64,000 nt of DNA from Streptomyces caniferus (GTDB lineage Bacteria; Actinomycetota; Actinomycetes; Streptomycetales; Streptomycetaceae), in assembly GCF_009811555.1 (NCBI RefSeq), contig NZ_BLIN01000005.1:3791501-3855500 (forward strand), given 5' to 3'. The stretch's first letter is position 1. Each line of letters begins with the position of its first letter. The notes below the pieces were generated by a model. That model had not been told where the DNA came from, made no database searches, and saw only the letters and a list, made by a program, of their open reading frames with translations. Shown piece after piece: positions 33,383 through 41,615 of the stretch. Both the position numbers and the translations under genes were made by a program.

Positions 33383-35638
33383 ATGCTTGGATCGACTCAC
33401 GGCACCCTCACCACTCACTCCCGGCCGGCCCGCGTCATGGCCTGTGGGGAGCAACCACCACACACCGTGCACGGCATCAGTGAACCGCATCCCGGCGACG
33501 GCGGACAGGGCGCCGTGGCCGTCGACCGCGATGTCAGCGGGCGTCCGCTGCACGCTCCGGTGCCTGATCTGGAGCGGTTCTTCCGGCCCGAGTCCGTGGC
33601 CGTGATCGGCGCCTCGGACAGCGAGGGACGCCCCAATACGGGCATCACCCGCCAGCTGATCGCCTGGTCGGAGCGGGTCGGCGCCCGGCTCCACCCCGTC
33701 AACCCGGGGCGTACCGAGGTGTTCGGGCGGCCGTGCCACGCCACCGTCGCCGATCTGCCGGAGACCGTCGATCTCGCCGTCCTCCTCGTCGGCGATCCAC
33801 TGCCGCTCATCGAGCAACTCGGCGAGGCCAAGGTGAAGTTCGCCGTGGCCTTCGCTTCCGGGTTCGCCGAGACCGGCGAGCAGGGCGCGGCCGCCCAGGA
33901 CCGGCTGGCCGAGGTCGTCGGGCGCTCCGGCCTGCGGCTGCTCGGGCCGAACACCAACCTCAACGCCTTCGAGAAGTTCCGCGAGGACCTGGACGGTCCG
34001 GCCATCGCCCTGATCACGCAGTCGGGCCACCAGGGCCGCCCCGTCTTCAGCCTTCAGGAACTGGGCATCCGCCTCTCGCACTGGGCCCCCACCGGCAACG
34101 AGGCCGATCTGGAGACCGCCGACTTCCTCTCCTACTTCGCCACCCGACCCGAGGTCGGCGCCATCGCCGCATATGTGGAAGGCCTCAAGGACGGCCGCAG
34201 CTTTCTGCTGGCCGCCGACCGGGCCGCCCGCAACAAGGTGCCCGTCGTCGCCGTCAAGGTCGGACGCACCGAGACCGGCGCCCGGATGGCCCTCTCGCAC
34301 ACCGGCAAGCTCACCGGCGCCGACGGTGTCGTGGACGCGGCGATGCGGCAGTTCGGCGTGATCAGGGTGGACGGGCTCGACGAACTGCAGGACACCGCGG
34401 CCCTGCTGGCCCGTGCCAAGAAGCCCACCGCCGAGGGCATCGCCGTCTATTCGATCTCCGGCGGCACCGGCGCCCATTTCTCCGACCTGGCCACCGCGGC
34501 GGGACTGCGGCTGCCCACCCTCGGCGACGCCAAGCAGGCCGAGCTGCATCAGTGGATACCGGACTACCTCAACGTCGCCAATCCCATCGACAACGGCGGG
34601 CACCCGGTCGGCGACTGGCGTGGCCGCAAGATCATCGACGCCCTCCTGGCCGACCCGTCCATCGGCGTACTGATCTGCCCCATCACCGGCCCCTTCCCGC
34701 CCATGAGCGACAAGCTCGCCCAGGATCTGGTGGCGGCGGCGGAGCAGACGGACAAGCTGGTGTGTGTGGTGTGGGGCTCGCCGGTCGGCACCGAGGACGC
34801 CTACCGCGGCACCCTCCTCGGCTCCTCGCGGGTGGCGACCTTCCGCACCTTCGCCAACTGCATCACCGCCGTACGCGCCTATCTGGAGCACCACCGCTTC
34901 GTCGCCGACTACCGCTCCCCCTTCGAGGACGCCCCGCGCATCCTGTCCCCGTCCGCGCGCAAGGCGCGGGCGCTGATGCGTCCGGGCCAGCCGCTCAGTG
35001 AGCACGCGGCCAAGCAACTGCTGCGCGCCTACGGCATCCGGGTCCCGCGCGAACAGCTGGTGACCAGCGCCGCGGCGGCCGTACGGGCGGCGAGCCTGGT
35101 CGGCTACCCCGTGGTCATGAAGGCCTCCGGGCCACAGCTGGCGCACAAGACCGAGCTCGGCCTGGTCAAGGTCCAGCTGACCTCGGCCAGCCAGGTCAGG
35201 GACGCCTATCGGGAGCTCACCGACATCGCCCGCTACGAGGACATCCCGCTGGACGGTGTCCTGGTCTGCCAGATGATCGAACGGGGCGTCGAGATGGTCG
35301 TCGGCATCACCCACGACAGCCTCTTCGGACCGACCGTGACCGTCGGCCTCGGCGGGGTGCTCGTGGAGGTCCTGCAGGACGTCGCGGTGGGCATTCCGCC
35401 CTTCGGCGAGGACCAGGCGCGCGCGATGCTCGACGAGCTCCGCGGCCGCGCCCTCCTGGACGGTGTGCGCGGCGCGCCGCCCGCGGATGTCGATGCGCTG
35501 GTCGAGGTCGTGCTCAGGGTGCAGCGGATGGCGCTCGAACTCGACGGCGAACTTGCCGAGTTGGACATCAATCCGCTGGTGGTCCTGCCCCGTGGGGAGG
35601 GCGCCGTGGCCCTCGACGCACTGGCCATCTGCCCTTGA
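33383..35638 (+). CDS. Acyl-CoA synthetase (ADP-forming), acetate-CoA ligase family
   Basis: About 751 residues, a fused alpha-beta ADP-forming CoA ligase that interconverts acyl-CoA + ADP + Pi and acid + ATP + CoA. The CoA-binding Rossmann domain starts FFRPESVAVIGASDSEGRPNTG. The ligase domain carries the phosphohistidine segment ALSHTGKLTGADGV. A C-terminal ATP-grasp domain follows (SEHAAKQLLRAYGIRVPREQ, VMKASGPQLAHKTELGLVKV, DINPLVVLP). The start is uncertain: ATG 33383 has AGGAG 12 bases upstream, while ATG 33332 sits inside the operator. Two palindromes precede it. It probably activates a pathway acid or recovers ATP from an end product, followed by the enoyl-CoA hydratase downstream. 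Confidence 0.85.
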   Translation: MLGSTHGTLTTHSRPARVMACGEQPPHTVHGISEPHPGDGGQGAVAVDRDVSGRPLHAPVPDLERFFRPESVAVIGASDSEGRPNTGITRQLIAWSERVGARLHPVNPGRTEVFGRPCHATVADLPETVDLAVLLVGDPLPLIEQLGEAKVKFAVAFASGFAETGEQGAAAQDRLAEVVGRSGLRLLGPNTNLNAFEKFREDLDGPAIALITQSGHQGRPVFSLQELGIRLSHWAPTGNEADLETADFLSYFATRPEVGAIAAYVEGLKDGRSFLLAADRAARNKVPVVAVKVGRTETGARMALSHTGKLTGADGVVDAAMRQFGVIRVDGLDELQDTAALLARAKKPTAEGIAVYSISGGTGAHFSDLATAAGLRLPTLGDAKQAELHQWIPDYLNVANPIDNGGHPVGDWRGRKIIDALLADPSIGVLICPITGPFPPMSDKLAQDLVAAAEQTDKLVCVVWGSPVGTEDAYRGTLLGSSRVATFRTFANCITAVRAYLEHHRFVADYRSPFEDAPRILSPSARKARALMRPGQPLSEHAAKQLLRAYGIRVPREQLVTSAAAAVRAASLVGYPVVMKASGPQLAHKTELGLVKVQLTSASQVRDAYRELTDIARYEDIPLDGVLVCQMIERGVEMVVGITHDSLFGPTVTVGLGGVLVEVLQDVAVGIPPFGEDQARAMLDELRGRALLDGVRGAPPADVDALVEVVLRVQRMALELDGELAELDINPLVVLPRGEGAVALDALAICP

Positions 35639-35787
35639 CCGCCCCCGCACCCAGCCCCAGACCCAGACCCATGCGAACGCCGCCGGCCACCACCCCCGCA
35701 CCCGCCCCGCCGCGAGCCGCCGTCCCCACCACGACCGCAGGCTCATGACGACTCACTCATGACCGCACCCTTGGGAGCCGCTCCCCC

Positions 35788-36705
35788 ATGACGCCCTCAC
35801 CGTCCCCCGGTTCCGTTCCCCCCGCCACCGGCCCGGCCGGGCCCGTCGAGCCCGCCGGGCCCGCCCGGCCCGTCGACGGCACCGCCCGTGTCGATCCCCC
35901 CGGCCACGCGGACCCCGTCGATTCATTGATACGGCACGCCACTGACAACGGCGTCTCGTGGATCACCCTCAACCGGCCCGAGGCGATGAACGCCCTCACC
36001 TGGGAGCAGCGCGAACGCCTCATCCGCCTGCTCTCCGAGGCCTCGTCCGACCCGGACGTACGGGCCGTGGTCCTGACCGCGACCGGCAGGGGCTTCTGTG
36101 CGGGCGCCGATCTCCGCGGAGCACCGTCGTCGCACGAACGGGTCGCCGGCGATGTCGCCCGGATGATCCGCGACGGCGCCCAGCGGCTCATCACGGCGGT
36201 GCTGGACTGCGAGAAGCCGGTCGTCGCCGCCGTCAACGGCACCGCGGCCGGGCTCGGCGCCCATCTCGCGCTCGCCTGCGATCTCGTGCTGGCCGCCGAA
36301 TCGGCCCGCTTCATCGAGGTGTTCGTGCGCCGCGGTCTGGTCCCGGACGGCGGCGGCGCCTACCTCCTGCCGCGGCTGATCGGCCCGCAGCGGGCCAAGG
36401 AGCTGATGTTCTTCGGCGACGCCGTACCTGCCGCCGAGGCGGCCCGGCTGGGACTCGTCAACCGCGTCGTCGGGGACGGCGAGCTGGAGAAGACGGCCCG
36501 GGAGTGGGCGGAGCGGCTGGCGGCGGGCCCGACCCGGGCGCTGGCCCTGACCAAACAGCTGGTCAACGCCTCGCTCGACACCGACCGGAGCGCGGCCTTC
36601 GCTGCCGAGGCCACCGCCCAGGAGCTCAACATGACGACGGCGGACGCGCAGGAGGGGGTCGCCTCCTTCGTGGAGCGACGCACACCTGCTTACCGGGGAC
36701 GGTGA
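35788..36705 (+). CDS. Enoyl-CoA hydratase/isomerase, second copy
   Basis: A 305-residue crotonase. After a roughly 45-residue Pro/Gly-rich extension comes the conserved core: VSWITLNRPEAMNALTWEQ, AVVLTATGRGFCAGADLRG, VVAAVNGTAAGLGAHLALACDLVLAAES, and FVRRGLVPDGGGAYLLPRLIG with the usual acidic region. GGGAG precedes ATG 35788. The unusual N-terminal extension may be an over-long start call. It follows the ADP-forming ligase by 149 bp of low-complexity DNA and is probably in the same operon. Confidence 0.86.
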   Translation: MTPSPSPGSVPPATGPAGPVEPAGPARPVDGTARVDPPGHADPVDSLIRHATDNGVSWITLNRPEAMNALTWEQRERLIRLLSEASSDPDVRAVVLTATGRGFCAGADLRGAPSSHERVAGDVARMIRDGAQRLITAVLDCEKPVVAAVNGTAAGLGAHLALACDLVLAAESARFIEVFVRRGLVPDGGGAYLLPRLIGPQRAKELMFFGDAVPAAEAARLGLVNRVVGDGELEKTAREWAERLAAGPTRALALTKQLVNASLDTDRSAAFAAEATAQELNMTTADAQEGVASFVERRTPAYRGR

Positions 36706-36772
36706 CCCGGACGCGGCGGCCGGGCGGGCGGCAAGGGCCGAAGCGCGAAGACCAAGGGCCCGCCCCCGCCCC

Positions 36773-37429
36773 CTACTTCTCCCCCACCGGACACTCCGGC
36801 ACCTCACGGGTGTTCCGCGTCCGCACACCCGGCAGCCACCCGCGCACCCCCTGCCCGGTGGTGACCAGGTACCAGCGGGTGGAGGTGACGCCCGCTTCAT
36901 CACGGATCAGCCGGCCGTCGGTGACCACGCAGCGCGCGGCCAGGTCGTCGCCGTGCCAGACCCGGCCGGCGGAGTTGCCGCGCGCCGCGTACTCGGTGCG
37001 CGGGTCCCTGGCCAGCCGTAAGGCGCACTCCAGGGAGCGGCCCGTGCGGCAGGCCCGTTCGCTGTTGTAGACGGTGACCTTCACCGTCGGGCGCGGGCCC
37101 GCCGGCTGGAGCGAGACGGGCCCGGGGCGCACCAGCCACCACACCCCCAGCGCCACCGCGGCCACCGCGGCCGCCACCACGAGCGCGACCGCGTACGGCC
37201 GCCTCCGGGGCAGTGCGACCACGGCGGGCGCCGGCGCGCTGCCGGATTCCCTGATGCGGTCCCACAGGCCGGGCGGCGTCTCGATCCGTTCGTCCGCGAG
37301 CCGCAGCCGCGCCCGCAGCAGCGCCTCGGCATCGTCCCCGGCGCCGTCGCCGCGGCCACCGCCGAAGCCCTGGCCGCCGCCGCCCGCACCGCCCGCACCG
37401 CCGTCGTAGCGTGGCCCCACACCCACCAT
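36773..37429 (-). CDS. Single-pass membrane protein co-transcribed with ECF sigma factor; contains TTA codon
   Basis: A 218-residue protein. A Gly-rich N-terminus is followed by a cytoplasmic segment (LLRARLRLADERIETPPGLWDRIRES), a transmembrane helix (AVALVVAAAVAAVALGVWW) and an extracytoplasmic SH3-like domain ending in WYLVTTGQGVRGWLPG. The position right after an ECF sigma factor (5-bp gap) suggests an anti-sigma or sensor function, though no classical zinc anti-sigma motif is present. ATG 37429 has GGGAGGTGA upstream. The in-frame codon at 37019-37021 (taa on the plus strand) is TTA, so expression would require the bldA tRNA. Confidence 0.75.
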   Translation of the reverse strand: MVGVGPRYDGGAGGAGGGGQGFGGGRGDGAGDDAEALLRARLRLADERIETPPGLWDRIRESGSAPAPAVVALPRRRPYAVALVVAAAVAAVALGVWWLVRPGPVSLQPAGPRPTVKVTVYNSERACRTGRSLECALRLARDPRTEYAARGNSAGRVWHGDDLAARCVVTDGRLIRDEAGVTSTRWYLVTTGQGVRGWLPGVRTRNTREVPECPVGEK

Positions 37430-37434
37430 GCCGC

Positions 37435-38022
37435 TCACCTCCCGGCCTGCCCGTGCTCCGATTCGACGAGGTAGGCCCGCAGCCGGTCCAACGCACGGGC
37501 GCGATGGCGAGCGGCGGTACCACGGTGCACCTTCATGATCTTCGCGGCCTGGTCGATGGTGTAGCCGTCGAGGTCGACGAGGATGACGATGCCGGCCTGC
37601 CGGTGCGACAACTTCCCCAGCAGCCGCACCGCTTCGATCTCGGCCTGCCGCCGCTCCACCCCGCCGTCCCAGCCTCCGGGGGCGGCACCTGCCCCCGCAC
37701 CGGCGCCCACCCCGCCCGCACCGCCTTCCTCCACGCCGTCCATCCCGTCGACCAACACCTGGCGCCGGTCCTTGCGGTAGGCGTCCCGGGCGACGTTGAG
37801 GACGGCGGTGAAGGCGTAGGCGTACGGCTCCGGATGGGCGAGGAAGCGCTGCGGACGGGCGGCGAGCTTGAGGTACGCCTCGTGCACCACATCCTCCGCG
37901 GACTGTCTCGACCCGGCCAGCATCACCGCCCTCCGGTAGAGCCGGGGCAACAGCCCGCAGAAGACCTCGTCGAAGGTGGGTGACGCGGCAGACGAAGCTG
38001 ACGACGGTGTCGCATCGGCCAT
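37435..38022 (-). CDS. ECF-subfamily RNA polymerase sigma factor
   Basis: A 195-residue sigma-70-family factor with region 2 (FCGLLPRLYRRAVMLAGSRQSAEDVVHEAYLKL, then the region 2.3/2.4 text PYAYAFTAVLNVARDAYRKDR), a Gly/Ala-rich linker of unusual length, and region 4 (LLGKLSHRQAGIVILVDLDGYTIDQAAKIMKVHRGTAARHRARALDRL). ATG 38022 follows GGAGAG; a longer frame to 38091 exists. It resembles the SigE-like (SACE/SAV) type with a membrane partner downstream. Confidence 0.85.
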   Translation of the reverse strand: MADATPSSASSAASPTFDEVFCGLLPRLYRRAVMLAGSRQSAEDVVHEAYLKLAARPQRFLAHPEPYAYAFTAVLNVARDAYRKDRRQVLVDGMDGVEEGGAGGVGAGAGAGAAPGGWDGGVERRQAEIEAVRLLGKLSHRQAGIVILVDLDGYTIDQAAKIMKVHRGTAARHRARALDRLRAYLVESEHGQAGR

Positions 38023-38197
38023 GTACCGGAACTCTCCCCCGTGCTCGGCTACGGACGCGACCGACGTGGACGCTACCCGTGCGGACGACACGCAATCAGG
38101 AATTCGCTCCCCAATCTGCCCCTAATCCCCCAAGATCGCCCCCGATCCCCCGGCAAACCACACGTGCGAGTGGCGACCGCGTCCCGCTCCTTCACAT

Positions 38198-38212
38198 CTG
38201 ACGCTGCATCAG
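38198..38212. promoter_or_regulatory. CTGACG-N3-CGTCAG palindrome, copy 10
   Basis: CTGACGCTGCATCAG, one mismatch; flanking T and A extend it. It ends six bases before ATG 38218 of the flavin reductase, a spacing close to that at 24028. Confidence 0.75.
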
Positions 38213-38217
38213 ATTCA

Positions 38218-38847
38218 ATGAAGGGCATGATGGGACACGCTGCAATGGCGGCCACGGCCGTGCGCTACCTGCGTTCCGTCGGCGCGCCCACCACGGCCGC
38301 CGCTTCCGCAGGGCCCCTCCCACGACCGGCGCTGCGGGCCGTGGGAGACGACGAGCGCGCCCCGCTGGACCCGGCCGAATTCCGCGCGGTCCTGGGGCAT
38401 TTCGCCAGCGGCGTCACGGTCATCACGTCCCCCGGGGAGCCGGGCCCGGCCGGTTTCGCCTGCCAGTCCTTCGCCTCACTCTCCCTCGACCCGCCGCTGG
38501 TGGCGTTCATGGTGGCCCGTACGTCGACGACCTGGCCGCGGATCGCCCGCGCCGGGGTGTTCTGCGTCAACATCCTGGGCGCGGGACAGGGCGAGCTCTG
38601 CCGGGGGTTCGCGGTCAGCGGCGGCGACAAGTTCGCCGGCGTCCGCCACACGCCGGCCCCGGCGACCGGTTCGCCACGGCTGGCGGGGGCCCCCGCCTGG
38701 ACCGACTGCACGGTCCAGGCCGTGCACACCGGCGGCGACCATCTGATCGTGGTCGGCCGGGTCGAGGCCCTCGGCACGGATCCGGCCGCCGCCGAGAGCG
38801 GCCCGCTCCTCTTCCACCGGGGAGCCTTCGGGCACTTCCACCCCTGA
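38218..38847 (+). CDS. Flavin reductase (HsaB-like, two-component monooxygenase reductase)
   Basis: A 209-residue FMN-binding split-barrel protein. The conserved domain begins LDPAEFRAVLGHFASGVTVITS, then FACQSFASLSLDPPLVAFMVARTSTTWPRIARAGVFCVNILGAGQ and a late DHLIVVGRVEALG. It supplies reduced flavin to a partner oxygenase; HsaB in steroid degradation is a known relative. The start may be ATG 38218 or one of two ATGs a few codons on. No partner oxygenase is encoded next to it; the LLM protein at 794 is one conceivable partner but without evidence. Confidence 0.8.
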   Translation: MKGMMGHAAMAATAVRYLRSVGAPTTAAASAGPLPRPALRAVGDDERAPLDPAEFRAVLGHFASGVTVITSPGEPGPAGFACQSFASLSLDPPLVAFMVARTSTTWPRIARAGVFCVNILGAGQGELCRGFAVSGGDKFAGVRHTPAPATGSPRLAGAPAWTDCTVQAVHTGGDHLIVVGRVEALGTDPAAAESGPLLFHRGAFGHFHP

Positions 38848-38940
38848 GCGCGGCCGGTGCGGCCGGGCGCGACGCTGCCAAGGCGCCCCTGGGCGCCCAT
38901 ACGGGAACCGGCCACCCCTCCCCCGCACCCGCGCGCGGCC

Positions 38941-39050
38941 GGCCCCCAGCCGAAGACCATCGCACTGTCCGCGCCGTAGTACTCGCGGCACAGGGCGATG
39001 GCCGGCGGGACCGTCGCCGCGAAGGCGACCGCCATCGCCAGCCCCCGAGC
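38941..39050 (-). pseudogene. Remnant of an MFS transporter
   Basis: Minus-strand translation of about 35 residues reads LAMAVAFAATVPPAIALCREYYG, then ADSAMVFGW. This closely resembles the inner helix and loop of actinobacterial MFS transporters, in which an ALCRE(H/Y)YG segment is followed by a V-FGW stretch. Downstream the frame dissolves into non-protein sequence and upstream there is no start, so it is a small decayed fragment between the flavin reductase and the alcohol dehydrogenase. Confidence 0.5.
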
Positions 39051-39073
39051 CGGACGGCCCGTACCGCCCCGCC

Positions 39074-40144
39074 CTAGCCGAAGGTCAGCACCGCCCGCGC
39101 CACTCGCCCATGGTGCGCATCGTCCGCCGCCTTCGCGAAGTCCTCCACCGGATACGTCTTCGTCACCAACTCGTCGAGCAGCAGCCGCCCTTCGCGGTAG
39201 AGCCGGGCGTAGAGCGCGATGTCCCGCTGCGGGCGGGCCGAGCCGTAACGGCAGCCCAGGATCGACTTGTCCAGATACATCGACGACACCCGGAACGAGG
39301 CCTCCGCGGTGGCCGGCGGCACACCGAGCAGCACCGCCTGCCCGTGCCGGTCCAGCAGATCGATGGCCTGCCGGATCAGCCGGGTGCTGCCCACGCACTC
39401 GAAGGCATGGTCGGCGCCGGTCGGCAGGATCTCCTTCACCGCCTTGACGCCGTCCCCCACCGCCGACGCGTCGATGAAGTGCGTCGCCCCGAACTGCCGC
39501 GCCACCGCCTCCTTCGCGGGGTTGGCGTCCACCGCCACGATCACCGACGCCCCCGCGATCCGCGCCCCCTGGAGCACATTGAGGCCGATCCCGCCGGCCC
39601 CGATCACCACGACGGAGTCCCCGCGGTCCACCCTCGCCCGGTTGAGCACCGCTCCGACCCCGGTGAGGACCCCGCACCCGATCAGCGCGGCCGATGTCAG
39701 CGGAACCTCCTCGGCGATCTTCACCGCCTGCACCGCCTTGACCACCGTGCGCTCCGCGAACGCCGAGTTCGACGCGAAGCTGAACAGCTCGGTCTCGCCC
39801 CGCCGGAACGGCTTCTGGGGCATCCCGATCGCCTTCCGGCACATCGTCGGCCGCCCCCGGTCGCACTCCGCGCACGCCCCGCAGTTGGCCAGCGTCGACA
39901 GCGCGACATGATCACCGGGCGCCACATGGCCGACGCCCGCGCCCACGGCCTCGACCACACCCGCCCCCTCGTGGCCCAGCACCACCGGCACCGGAAACGG
40001 AATGGTCCCGTCCACCACCGACAGGTCGCTGTGGCACAACCCCGCGGCCCGGATGCCGACCAGCACCTCGCCCGGCCCCGGCTCGCGCACCTCCAGATCG
40101 TCCACGACCCGGGGCTGCTCGCCGTCGAAGATGACGCCCCTCAT
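39074..40144 (-). CDS. Zinc-dependent alcohol dehydrogenase (MDR superfamily)
   Basis: A 356-residue MDR enzyme. The catalytic zinc site is GLCHSDLSVVDG (Cys) and LGHEGAGVVEAVG (His-Glu); the structural zinc lobe is CGACAECDRGRPTMC; the NAD-binding Rossmann motif is VVVIGAGGIGLNVLQGARI near residue 185. Oxidises an alcohol or aldehyde. The start ATG overlaps the stop of the upstream acyl-CoA dehydrogenase (ATGA), and it ends the SDR-ACAD-ADH run. Substrate unknown. Confidence 0.9.
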   Translation of the reverse strand: MRGVIFDGEQPRVVDDLEVREPGPGEVLVGIRAAGLCHSDLSVVDGTIPFPVPVVLGHEGAGVVEAVGAGVGHVAPGDHVALSTLANCGACAECDRGRPTMCRKAIGMPQKPFRRGETELFSFASNSAFAERTVVKAVQAVKIAEEVPLTSAALIGCGVLTGVGAVLNRARVDRGDSVVVIGAGGIGLNVLQGARIAGASVIVAVDANPAKEAVARQFGATHFIDASAVGDGVKAVKEILPTGADHAFECVGSTRLIRQAIDLLDRHGQAVLLGVPPATAEASFRVSSMYLDKSILGCRYGSARPQRDIALYARLYREGRLLLDELVTKTYPVEDFAKAADDAHHGRVARAVLTFG

Positions 40145-41334
40145 ATCCGCTCCACTCTGGGCAGGCCGAGCACCCGCTCGGCGATGATGTTGCGCTGGAT
40201 CTCGTCCGAGCCGCCGTAGAGGGTGTCGGCCCGGGTGAACAGGAACAGCCGCTGCAGCGCGTCGAGTTCGTACGGCGCCTGCGCGGTCCAGTCGACGGGG
40301 CCCAGCGCCGCGGCGGCCCCGCGCACCCGCATCGCCAGCTCGCCGAGCCGCTGGTGCCAGCCGCCCCACAACAGCTTCGCCACGCTGGGTGCGCCCGCGT
40401 CCCCGGCCGCCCCCAGGGTCCGCAGCGCGTTCCACCGCATGACCTTCAACTCGGCCCACTGACGGATGAGTTGGTCACGCACCACCGGGTCCCGCAGCGC
40501 ACCGCAGCGCACCGCAGCCCCGAGGACCTCCCCCAGCTCCGCCGCGAACCCGATCTGCTGGACGAGCGTGGACACCCCGCGCTCCCGCGCGAGCAGCCCC
40601 ATGGCCACCCGCCAGCCCGCGCCCTCCCCGCCCACCACATGCCCGGCCACCGCGCCGTCGAAGAACACCTCGTTGAACTCCGCCGTCCCCGACATCTGCC
40701 GGATCGGCCGCACCTCGACGCGCCCCGGCTGATCCATCGGCACCAGCAGGAACGACAGGCCGCGGTGCCGCCGCTCGGCCGGATCCGTCCGCGCCAGCAC
40801 GAAGCACCAGTCGGCCGCTCCGGCCAGCGACGTCCAGATCTTCTGCCCGCTGACGCGATAGCCCGCCCCGTCCCGCACCGCCACCGTCCGCAGCGCCGCC
40901 AGATCCGACCCCGCGTCCGGCTCGCTGTACCCCTGGCACCACAGCTCCTCGCCCCGCGCGATGGCCGGCAGAAACCTCCGCCGCTGCGCCTCGTCCCCGT
41001 ACGCGAGCAGCGTCGGCGCCAGCAGGTTCTCCCCGATGTGCCCCACCCGCCCCGGCGCCCCCGCCCGCGCATACTCCTCGGCCCATACGACCTGCCGGGT
41101 CAGGCTCGCCACACGGTTCCCGTACGCCCCCTCCGCACAGTCCCACCCGAGCCCGATCCACCCACCGCCCCCCAACTCCCGCTCCCACGCCCGCCGCCCC
41201 TCCACCCCTTCGTGCTCGCTCCCCGGCCCGCCGCACCCCGCCAACTCGGCGAAGCCGCCCACGAGATGCCCCGCAAGCCACTCACGAGCCTCCGCCCGGA
41301 ACGCCTCGTCCCCACTCCCGAACCCGAAATCCAC
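40141..41334 (-). CDS. Acyl-CoA dehydrogenase
   Basis: A 397-residue flavoprotein with all classical ACAD segments: the N-terminal helical domain, WCQGYSEPDAGSDLAALRTVAV (FAD/substrate signature), YRVSGQKIWTSLAGAADWCFVLART, ERGVSTLVQQIG, and the C-terminal DTLYGGSDEIQRNIIAERVLGLP. GTG 41334 is chosen because GGGAGGG lies five bases upstream. Expected alpha-beta desaturation of an acyl-CoA. It resembles the ACAD at 45885. Downstream ADH overlaps by four bases. Between it and the SDR upstream lies the structured repeat at 41391-41459. Confidence 0.9.
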   Translation of the reverse strand: MDFGFGSGDEAFRAEAREWLAGHLVGGFAELAGCGGPGSEHEGVEGRRAWERELGGGGWIGLGWDCAEGAYGNRVASLTRQVVWAEEYARAGAPGRVGHIGENLLAPTLLAYGDEAQRRRFLPAIARGEELWCQGYSEPDAGSDLAALRTVAVRDGAGYRVSGQKIWTSLAGAADWCFVLARTDPAERRHRGLSFLLVPMDQPGRVEVRPIRQMSGTAEFNEVFFDGAVAGHVVGGEGAGWRVAMGLLARERGVSTLVQQIGFAAELGEVLGAAVRCGALRDPVVRDQLIRQWAELKVMRWNALRTLGAAGDAGAPSVAKLLWGGWHQRLGELAMRVRGAAAALGPVDWTAQAPYELDALQRLFLFTRADTLYGGSDEIQRNIIAERVLGLPRVERI

Positions 41335-41390
41335 CAAGCCCTCCCCTGCCGGCCCCCACCCACCGTCACTCACTCCACCCACGGGAGGGG

Positions 41391-41459
41391 ACGGGCCGGA
41401 GGGGCCTGGTGTGTGGACGTAAAGCGAAGCAGTCCACACACCAGGCCCCGCAGGCCCGT
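41391..41459 (+). repeat. Structured repeat element, copy A
   Basis: Outer stem ACGGGCC / GGCCCGT (41391-41397, 41453-41459); internal loop GGA / GCA; perfect 18-bp inner stem (41401-41418 with 41432-41449) closed by GGAC/GTCC; 13-nt loop GTAAAGCGAAGCA (41419-41431). Copies B (59481-59557) and C (59702-59772) share the loop and plan, but not the stem sequence. Confidence 0.88.
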
Positions 41460-41522
41460 CACCGCACCCACAGCCCCGCGCAGCGGACCCCGCCCGCCGC
41501 AGGCGCAACGACGAGCAACACC

Positions 41523-41592
41523 CACGGCGGGACAGCCGACAACGCATGCCGCGCATCGGCGAAACCCCACCACGGCGGGACAGCCGACAACG
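41523..41592 (+). repeat. Pair of identical 22-bp direct repeats
   Basis: Positions 41523-41544 and 41571-41592 are identical (48 bp apart, starting CACGGCGGGACAGCCG). A near copy, with the following GTGGGAAGC, recurs at 59912-59940 next to copy C of the structured element, so the two loci share more than the hairpin. Confidence 0.8.
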
Positions 41593-41615
41593 TGGGAAGC
41601 CGCCCCCACGGGGCA

